In this document: one piece after another, positions 31,501 through 36,862 of the stretch
Layout of the letters: each line of letters opens with the position of its first letter
Position numbering within the stretch: position 1 is the first letter of the stretch
From: Microcaldota archaeon
Lineage (GTDB): Archaea > Micrarchaeota > Micrarchaeia > Anstonellales > Anstonellaceae
DNA: 36,862 nt
Assembly (NCBI GenBank): GCA_026413805.1
Contig: JAOAKE010000004.1
Location: 1-36,862, forward strand
Direction: 5' to 3'
Notes under the pieces: model-generated
The model's database searches: none
Seen by the model: the letters and a program-made list of their open reading frames with translations, nothing else
Told to the model about the DNA's origin: nothing
Position numbers and translations under genes: made by a program

Positions 31501-32905
31501 GCATTGCAGAGGCGCAAGCAGGCGGTATCCAGTCCTCTCTTCGCACTGGTTGTGCCGTGTTGCCAGCCTCCCTGCTTTCGTTTTGCCCCCTTTCCTCCAG
31601 CTTAAGGCTTATCTCTTCGTTTAGCTTGCTCCTTATCTTGACAGCTTCATTCTCCATCTCAGAAATCTCTTCAAGGGAGGGCACAGCTGCTGCACCTGCC
31701 TCTAAAAGGGCAATTTCTTGCCTGTAGGCTTCTGCACTCTCATTTCCAATTAGCCATTCTGCGCCATCCACCTTTCTTTTGAGGGCGCCTATGCTCTTGT
31801 TCAGGCCAATTAGCCTATCTTTGCCAGAAGTCATCCTCGCCGATAGCCTGTCCCTGAGCGCCTCAAACTCCTTTCCTGCTGCAAGCGCCTTGCGGTATTC
31901 CCCTGCATCCGCATGCCGCTCTATTTTGGAGGACAGGTTGGAAAGGTTGGCCAGCTCCTCTTCTGCAATAGGGTCTTCCACAAGCAAAGAGAATGCCCCG
32001 AAGCTTCGGTTAAGGCTTCGCAAGTCAGACCACATCCTCATCTTTAATTCAGCGTATTCCCTCCCCCGCCTTGACAGGTAATCCTCATTTTCCAAGGTGT
32101 TTTTTACAATCGCCTGCGCGCGCGCAGCCTGTTTTGCTATCTCTTCGTTTGCCACGCGCAGCGCTTGCATTTCTTCAATTGCCCTTTCAATCCTCTTTGT
32201 GGAATAGTCTATTTTTGGGCAGTATTCATAGCACTTTTTTGCATCCTTTCCGCTGCACCCCTCATCAGTCCTGTTAAGAAAAAGTTGGTTCTTGCTCATA
32301 TTTATTGAGAGCTCGTGCAGCTCCTCAAGCAATTGCAGCTTGGATGAGGCTGCCTCATTGCTTTCAGCTATGCTATCAATATTTTCTGAATACTGCGACA
32401 CAAGAGAGCCAAACTTCTGCCTGTTTTCATTCCATTCCATAAACGCCTCTAAAAAGCCATCAGCATAAATTACGCCGCTGCACAGTGGCACAGAGAAGCA
32501 GCTTAATATGCAGCTTTCCTTGTCGCTGCAGGGCATCCTGTCTAGCCCAAGGAAAAGCATGCATTTTTTTTCATTCTCTTCTTTCGCTTTCAGGATTTCG
32601 CTGCCCAGCCCTGCAAGGGAGGAGGCCAGCTTCTCAAAGCCCTTCCTGTTTTTGGCATCTTCTTGCAGTATTTCTGTTGCAAGGGAAGTATTGTTAATGG
32701 CAGGCCCTCCGCTTCCACTTACGATATATGTCTCCACAGAGTCGGCAATTACAAGGTAGTAGTCCCCTTTGGAAAGCAGCTTCTGGTAGGAAACATTCTG
32801 GTCCGGCTCAAACGAATAATCAACAAATTTTTCAAGCGGGGTTTTTGCTGCCCATGCTAAGGAAAGCATGGCGAAGAAGCAGAAAAGCAAGAGTTTTCTT
32901 AGCAT
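31460..32905 (-). CDS. Secreted coiled-coil protein with C-terminal membrane anchor
   Basis: 481 aa. A signal peptide (KLLLFCFFAMLSLAWA), a Cys-rich extracellular part (CSDKESCILSCFSVPLC, and CSGKDAKKCYEYC), long helical coiled-coil stretches with NxS/T sites, then a C-terminal membrane helix (PPACASAMLILAGLAAAFC) and two Arg. The ribosome site GGAGAT is nine bases before the ATG. The layout (signal, stalk, single C-terminal anchor) matches the propeller protein at 18077-20116, but I see no named domain. Its 3' end overlaps the methyltransferase by 41 bases. Confidence 0.72.
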   Translation of the reverse strand: MLRKLLLFCFFAMLSLAWAAKTPLEKFVDYSFEPDQNVSYQKLLSKGDYYLVIADSVETYIVSGSGGPAINNTSLATEILQEDAKNRKGFEKLASSLAGLGSEILKAKEENEKKCMLFLGLDRMPCSDKESCILSCFSVPLCSGVIYADGFLEAFMEWNENRQKFGSLVSQYSENIDSIAESNEAASSKLQLLEELHELSINMSKNQLFLNRTDEGCSGKDAKKCYEYCPKIDYSTKRIERAIEEMQALRVANEEIAKQAARAQAIVKNTLENEDYLSRRGREYAELKMRMWSDLRSLNRSFGAFSLLVEDPIAEEELANLSNLSSKIERHADAGEYRKALAAGKEFEALRDRLSARMTSGKDRLIGLNKSIGALKRKVDGAEWLIGNESAEAYRQEIALLEAGAAAVPSLEEISEMENEAVKIRSKLNEEISLKLEERGQNESREAGNTAQPVRREDWIPPACASAMLILAGLAAAFCRR

Positions 32906-32990
32906 TTTGCATCTCCTACCGCCCTATTGGATTGGTTAATCTTTTAATTAGTGGCAGTCAAATCCCCATAAAGGCGCCAGAGGCTCTTGC

Positions 32991-33521
32991 ATGCTGTTCT
33001 CAAAAAAATACACCATTGAGCGAAGGCTGCAGATAGCAATCGCATTCATACTGCTGAGCTTTCTTTTGGTCTTCGCAGGCGCGGACAGGATAGTTTCGCT
33101 GCACTTGGTGAATTTGGGCGTATTTGGCGCTATCATAGCAGGCGCTTTCTACACATTTGGGATAACCACGCCATTTTCAATGGTAGTCATACTTGAGCTT
33201 ATGAAGCTTGAAGGCTCTTACATCTTGGCCATTCCCGCCTGCCTTTCAGCCACCGCAGTGGATTGCTACTTTTTTTACCTTGTTCGCCAAAGCCTTGAGG
33301 CAAATTCCAAAAAGCTTGTCCACTACCTTCGCTCAAAATTCAGCAGGTTTTCCCCCCTTTTTCCTTTTGCAGGCTTTTTTGTATTCGGGCTGCCCCTGCC
33401 AGACGAGCTTGGGCTTGCCCTCATGGAGATGACGGACATCAAGCTTTCCAAGCTGGCGGCTGTGATATTCCTGGCAAAGCTCCTTACCCTCCTTATTTTC
33501 TGGCAAGCGCTTGGCGTGTAA
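32991..33521 (+). CDS. Small integral membrane protein
   Basis: 176 aa with about five hydrophobic segments (IAIAFILLSFLLVFAGA, GAIIAGAFYTFGITTPFS, ILAIPACLSATAVDC, then FPFAGFFVFGLPLPDELG and LAAVIFLAKLLTLLIFW). The re-entrant-looking GLPLPDELGLAL is reminiscent of the VTT/DedA-type membrane proteins, but the match is weak. It lies just before tRNA-Trp on the same strand. Confidence 0.65.
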   Translation: MLFSKKYTIERRLQIAIAFILLSFLLVFAGADRIVSLHLVNLGVFGAIIAGAFYTFGITTPFSMVVILELMKLEGSYILAIPACLSATAVDCYFFYLVRQSLEANSKKLVHYLRSKFSRFSPLFPFAGFFVFGLPLPDELGLALMEMTDIKLSKLAAVIFLAKLLTLLIFWQALGV

Positions 33522-33575
33522 GAGCGTCGCATGCCTTTAATTTGTTTGCACACCCAATCAAATAGCAGCCGATTA

Positions 33576-33684
33576 GGGGTCGTGGCGTAACCTGGTAGCG
33601 CGGCAGGCTCCAGATCACGCTTGTGCCCGCTGCACAAGCACCAGAATACACCTGCATGTTAGGGTTCAAATCCCTACGATCCCA
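33576..33684 (+). tRNA. tRNA-Trp(CCA) with a 36-base anticodon-loop intron
   Basis: Acceptor GGGGTCG (33576-33582) pairs with CGATCCC (33677-33683, one G-U), discriminator A. D-arm GCG/CGC, anticodon stem GCAGG (33603-33607)/CCTGC (33651-33655), anticodon CCA at 33610-33612. The intron at 37/38 (33614-33649) contains a perfect 8-bp hairpin GCTTGTGC/GCACAAGC. A canonical four-pair BHB centre is not evident, so a relaxed junction is likely. The T-arm TAGGG-TTCAAAT-CCCTA is uninterrupted, unlike the three Gly tRNAs. CCA is not encoded. Confidence 0.92.
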
Positions 33685-34198
33685 ATTTTCGCGCCAGTGC
33701 AAAGGCAGGGGGAAAAAGAAGCACAATAATTGCAAATGGGCAGATGTTAAGCCCGCCTCCGGGCAAAAGCTCATACATCACCCTCTGCCCTATTTTTACA
33801 AGCTCTTCTTCGCTTGCCCCGTCCTTCCTTACGCTTATCTGGTAATAGCTTCCGTCAGCATACGTTTCAAAGCCACACACAGAGTTAGCTTCCCAAAAGA
33901 CGCAGTAGTAGTAAAACTCAAGCCCCTTGCCGGTTATCCCTTTCCCATCCACTTTTTCATGCTCAGCGGCAATGTCCTTCCAATCTTCGCTGCTTATCGG
34001 CTCTGCCTGGATGGACACCTCAGTCATGTTGTCGCTGCTTAAATAAACAGCACTGCCATTTCCAAGAACTCCTTCCACGCTTTCATTTGCAAGATAAAGC
34101 CCAGCCCTTTCGAGCTTTTCAGGGAAAGGAGCTGCTGAAAAAGAAAGGCCAAGCAAGACAAGGAAAAATGCCGCTTCTCTCATGCAGTCCTTTTTCAT
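33674..34198 (-). CDS. Small secreted protein with C-terminal membrane segment
   Basis: About 174 aa. ATG 34198 gives a short signal (REAAFFLVLLGLSFSAAPF), a mixed beta extracellular domain with two lone cysteines (YYCVFWEANSVCGF), and a C-terminal hydrophobic anchor (NICPFAIIVLLFPPAFALA). TTTTAAAT just upstream is a TATA candidate. Its stop codon (33674-33676) lies inside the T-stem of tRNA-Trp on the other strand, so the two genes overlap by 11 bases. No family recognised. Confidence 0.65.
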   Translation of the reverse strand: MKKDCMREAAFFLVLLGLSFSAAPFPEKLERAGLYLANESVEGVLGNGSAVYLSSDNMTEVSIQAEPISSEDWKDIAAEHEKVDGKGITGKGLEFYYYCVFWEANSVCGFETYADGSYYQISVRKDGASEEELVKIGQRVMYELLPGGGLNICPFAIIVLLFPPAFALARKLGS

Positions 34199-34245
34199 CG
34201 GCAATTTAAAACTTTTTCGCAAAAGCTTTGCTTGGAGTTTTTTGC

Positions 34246-34764
34246 ATGGAGGCTTCTCCCGCAATTGTAAATTCATGCCGCTTTTGCACAGCCCGCTGCT
34301 GCAAGGGATTGGCAGTTGTCCTTACCCTGCCTGAAGCAAAGCGCCTGGCCCAAGCAACAGGCCTTGCCCCAGAGAAGATATTTGAATTTACAACCAGTGT
34401 GGACTCAAGGGGAACCCCGCATTACCCATTTCTTGTCAGGCACAGCCAGGGGGTTGCCGAATACTTCCTAATACTAAAAAGGCGGCGCAAGAAGGAGTGC
34501 ATATTCTTGGAAAAGGACCACAGGTGCAGCATCTACCCTCATCGCCCGCACGTCTGCAGGCTTTACCCATTTGAGCTTGATGGCAAGAAAGTGAAGAAAA
34601 ATGCGCTCTGCCCTGTGAAATTCCCAAAAGATGCAGAAATTGAAGAGGCGGCAAGGCAGCTTCAGGCCGACTTGGTAGAGCATGGAAAAATGGCACGGCG
34701 CTGGCATGCCAAATTCGGCAAAAATGCGCCAGACATTGAGAGGTTCTCCGAATACTTCCCTTAA
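34246..34764 (+). CDS. YkgJ-type metal-cluster protein
   Basis: About 172 aa. The cysteine set of the YkgJ (CxxCxxxCC) family is present: SCRFCTARCCKGL, then KECIFLEKDHRCSIYPHRP, HVCRLYPFEL and ALCPVKF. These proteins bind zinc or an iron-sulfur cluster; function is unknown. ATG 34246 is the start that leaves a short head before the first Cys. Its stop overlaps that of the converging NMD3 gene by four bases. Confidence 0.82.
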   Translation: MEASPAIVNSCRFCTARCCKGLAVVLTLPEAKRLAQATGLAPEKIFEFTTSVDSRGTPHYPFLVRHSQGVAEYFLILKRRRKKECIFLEKDHRCSIYPHRPHVCRLYPFELDGKKVKKNALCPVKFPKDAEIEEAARQLQADLVEHGKMARRWHAKFGKNAPDIERFSEYFP

Positions 34765-35366
34765 AGCCTAACAAGAAGTGTAGTGCGGTAAAGCCGCCTG
34801 CCTTCTCTTTGGCCTGCAAGCTTCTCTGTCCGCACGAACCCCAGCCCAAATGAATTGAGGGCAGCTATGGCCTCGCTTCGGCTTCCGCAATAAATGTCTA
34901 TTCCCTCCTTTAGCCTCTCTATTTTTGGGACAAACGACTTCCTTTCAATCCTCGCAGCCAGCAAGCCTGCCATTTTTTGTGCCTTGCGCCCATTCCCGCG
35001 AAGCTGTATTATTGCCTCAAAATACTGCGAGGCTGCGCGCGAGCACACATTGCACGCTGCCTCTGACAAAGAAACCTTTACAGGCAAGCGTATTTTTTCC
35101 CCAGCAAGCTCATATTCTACCTCGCCTTTTTCCTCATCAAATGATGCACCCTTTCTTTGCAGTTTTAAAAGCCGCAATACCTCCTCGCCAAGCGACGCCT
35201 CCTTTCTTTTTCGTGCCTTGTCAACAAGAAAGCCGCATCTTTTGCACCTTGTTATCTTAAGCTGCGGAAAAGGCGGGATGCGGCTTTTTGCACAGTCCAG
35301 GCAGAGCTCCCCGAGAAATCTTTTTTTCCCCTCGGGCTCTCCGCAAAGCGGGCAGTAGCGGGCCAT
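34761..35366 (-). CDS. nmd3: NMD3-family ribosome assembly protein
   Basis: About 201 aa. The N-terminal zinc-binding part (YCPLCGEP, LCLDCAKSR, then TRCKRCGFLVDK) and ACNVCSRAASQYFEAIIQLRG are the NMD3 hallmarks. In eukaryotes NMD3 is the 60S export adaptor; in archaea it is thought to bind the large subunit late in assembly. It is shorter than most archaeal NMD3 proteins, keeping the zinc part and one further domain. Start ATG 35366. Confidence 0.88.
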   Translation of the reverse strand: MARYCPLCGEPEGKKRFLGELCLDCAKSRIPPFPQLKITRCKRCGFLVDKARKRKEASLGEEVLRLLKLQRKGASFDEEKGEVEYELAGEKIRLPVKVSLSEAACNVCSRAASQYFEAIIQLRGNGRKAQKMAGLLAARIERKSFVPKIERLKEGIDIYCGSRSEAIAALNSFGLGFVRTEKLAGQREGRRLYRTTLLVRL

Positions 35367-35388
35367 AACCAATTGATGCTAAGATACA

Positions 35389-35395
35389 TATTTAT
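35389..35395 (+). promoter_or_regulatory. TATA box of the 71-aa gene
   Basis: ATTTATA about 25-31 bases before ATG 35420, consistent with a leaderless message. Confidence 0.55.
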
Positions 35396-35419
35396 AGGCG
35401 CATCTGCCTTTATTCTACC

Positions 35420-35635
35420 ATGGAAGAGGAAAGAGAAAGCGAGTCTGCTGCAAACTCAGAGATAAGGTTTATCACCCTTGAGCTGATGAAGCTCGCCCAG
35501 CGCTCAGGCAAAACCTTTGACGAGGTCGCCGCAGAGTACATGCGAAATGCCGAAAAGCTTCAGCTCATGCTGAGGCAGGAAGACTGGCCTGCAAGAAGAA
35601 GCGGCAGGGGCGCCATTTCAAAGAACAACAGGTGA
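35420..35635 (+). CDS. Small acidic/basic hypothetical protein
   Basis: 71 aa. An acidic head (EEERESESAANSE), an amphipathic helical middle (RFITLELMKLAQRSGKTF) and a basic tail (ARRSGRGAISKNNR). No domain recognised. A TATA box at leaderless spacing and a separate start argue it is real. It lies 29 bases before the DUF2070 gene on the same strand. Confidence 0.6.
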   Translation: MEEERESESAANSEIRFITLELMKLAQRSGKTFDEVAAEYMRNAEKLQLMLRQEDWPARRSGRGAISKNNR

Positions 35636-35664
35636 AATCCGCATCTTGCGAATGGGTTTTGTTT

Positions 35665-36862
35665 ATGCAAAAGGCAAAAAAAGAAGCCCTTATGCTGACA
35701 AAATACTTCGTCTGCCTTCCGCACCCTGCAAAAACCTCCCTGTTCATACTCGCAGTCTCCTTCATTTTCGGGATTATGTTCAGCATTGCCCGAAAGCAGC
35801 CTCTTGGCCCATTTGAATTGTTTGCCGCAGGGGTTGATGGCATCTTTGTGCTTGCCATTCCCTCAATGCTTTCTGCGCTCTGCCTGTTTTTTATGCGGCG
35901 AAAGGCAACCTTTAGGCGCAGCGCATTCATGGGGCTTATCTCTGTATTCATCTACGGGCCGTTTTACCTTGCAGCTTCTGCCCTTGCCCCAGTGGGCGAG
36001 TGGGCTTCAAACCTGGTTTTTTTGGGATTTGCCTTTTCCTTTGGGATATGGTTTTTTACCCTCTTTTTGGTCTTTGACTTTCGCAGGAGCGCCTTTCTTT
36101 TTGCTGCAATTCAGGCGATTTTCTTCGCACTATTCTTCCTAATACAGGGCGGCTTTCCTGCTGAGGCAAATTTCCAAGAGCTTCTTTTGAAAATATACTT
36201 TGCCTCTTTCGTGCTGCTTGCCCTTTTCTACTCACTCTTCTATTTTGTCTCCTTGCCCCTGAAAAAGAACCTTGGAATCTCCTCTTTTGACGCCCTTTCC
36301 ATGTTTGCTTCCCAGTGGCTTTATGGAGACACTTCGCTTGAAGAGGCATTTGAGGAAATAGGGGAAGAGGCAGAAACGCTTGTCTGGGTGGGCAAGTTCC
36401 AAGGCAGGAAAAACAGCGCCATTTTCGTAGTGCCCCATATCCACTTTGGCCCTTTTGGAAACCTTGGCGGCAGCGAATTTACTTACCGCATTTCCCAGCT
36501 TCTATCTTCTCCTGGCCCAAAAAAAAGCGAAGTCTTCGTCTTTCACGGCACAGCCACCCATGACCTCAACCCCGTTTCTTCAAGCGAGATAAGCAAGGTG
36601 ATTGCAGCCTGCAGGCTCGCCCTTTCAAGGCTGAAGCTCCAAGAGGCCAAAATGGCGCACTCCTGGTGCAAGGTAGGCTCGGTGAGGGCGCAGGCATTCT
36701 ACTTGAATGACTCTGCTTTCCTCTCATTTTCTCGCGCTCCTCAGACAACTGAAGATGTTAGCCTGGGGCTTGGGCTGGCAGTGATGGAGAGGGCAAAGCG
36801 CATCTGCTCCACTGTCGCAGTGGTGGATGAGCACAACTCAGAAACAGGTGACATCTCTTCTG
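35665..36862 (+). CDS. DUF2070 family membrane protein (cut by window edge)
   Basis: The frame runs from ATG 35665 off the right edge (about 399 residues seen). The N-terminal half has about six membrane helices. Then comes the soluble archaeal DUF2070 domain with VPHIHFGPFGNLGGSEFTY and HGTATHDLNP, whose His-rich motifs suggest metal binding. The function of the family is unknown. TTG 35659 is an alternative start. The C-terminus is missing because the window ends. Confidence 0.87.
   Translation, partial: MQKAKKEALMLTKYFVCLPHPAKTSLFILAVSFIFGIMFSIARKQPLGPFELFAAGVDGIFVLAIPSMLSALCLFFMRRKATFRRSAFMGLISVFIYGPFYLAASALAPVGEWASNLVFLGFAFSFGIWFFTLFLVFDFRRSAFLFAAIQAIFFALFFLIQGGFPAEANFQELLLKIYFASFVLLALFYSLFYFVSLPLKKNLGISSFDALSMFASQWLYGDTSLEEAFEEIGEEAETLVWVGKFQGRKNSAIFVVPHIHFGPFGNLGGSEFTYRISQLLSSPGPKKSEVFVFHGTATHDLNPVSSSEISKVIAACRLALSRLKLQEAKMAHSWCKVGSVRAQAFYLNDSAFLSFSRAPQTTEDVSLGLGLAVMERAKRICSTVAVVDEHNSETGDISS

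Noticed and set aside
34436-34849. 137-aa minus-strand frame
   Set aside because: It is antisense to the YkgJ-type gene with its conserved cysteines and overlaps the NMD3 end.
1-36862. CRISPR array, insertion sequence, rRNA genes or prophage
   Set aside because: No regularly spaced repeats, transposase, integrase, phage or rRNA sequences were recognised on either strand.

Overview
The window is archaeal. It encodes NMD3, archease, Pth2, NurA, ribosomal protein L35Ae, a DUF2070 protein, archaeal Elp3, an ADP-dependent sugar kinase and class III prepilins. Its tRNA introns are flanked by bulge-helix-bulge (BHB) motifs, and several genes have TATA boxes about 25 bases before an apparently leaderless ATG. 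Genes are dense, often overlapping, and many are shorter than usual, which fits a small-genome (DPANN-type) lineage. The exact phylum cannot be fixed from this sequence. A folate/purine block of bacterial style (purB, glyA, folD, folC, and a 5-formyl-THF cyclo-ligase/PurN fusion) is notable for such an organism.

Layout. 1-2156: C-terminus of a surface protein, then elp3. 2157-3113: a small decaying zone with a truncated TPR gene, tRNA-Gly(CCC), and a frameshifted zinc-ribbon/TM2 gene. 3114-4252: ADP-dependent sugar kinase and tRNA-Gly(GCC). 4349-8186: five-gene operon of pilin-like or secreted membrane-anchored proteins. 8208-13750: glmS, a TRAM protein, nurA, pth2 and a glycogen debranching enzyme. 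13931-17411: three membrane-anchored thioredoxin-fold proteins and an inositol monophosphatase/FBPase family enzyme. 17412-20116: two surface or coiled-coil proteins. 20324-21135: an Asn-rich orphan and an Lrp/AsnC regulator. 21192-21434: tRNA-Gly(UCC). 21600-27587: purine and one-carbon block. 27628-28741: Era-like GTPase and zinc-ribbon protein. 28692-30618 (minus): rpl35ae, archease and a CcdA/DsbD-like protein. 30694-36862: a methyltransferase, coiled-coil and membrane proteins, intron-containing tRNA-Trp, a YkgJ-type protein, NMD3, a small ORF and DUF2070.

The most striking signal is in the tRNAs. All three glycine isoacceptor genes (CCC, GCC, UCC) lie here, unlinked to one another, and each is interrupted twice: at the usual 37/38 site and again inside the T-loop at 59/60. 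The T-loop introns differ in length (27, 19 and 51 bases) and sequence, but each makes the same junction: the T-stem outside, exon TTCA paired with intron TGAA or TGGA, and two three-base bulges. tRNA-Trp has only an anticodon-loop intron. Archease, the cofactor of the RtcB tRNA ligase, is encoded in the same window.

Other themes are an oxidative-folding set of four thioredoxin-fold membrane proteins, central sugar metabolism (ADP-kinase, GlmS, debranching enzyme, FBPase/IMPase), and inverted repeats lying over the start of the ADP-kinase gene and in the leader of pth2.
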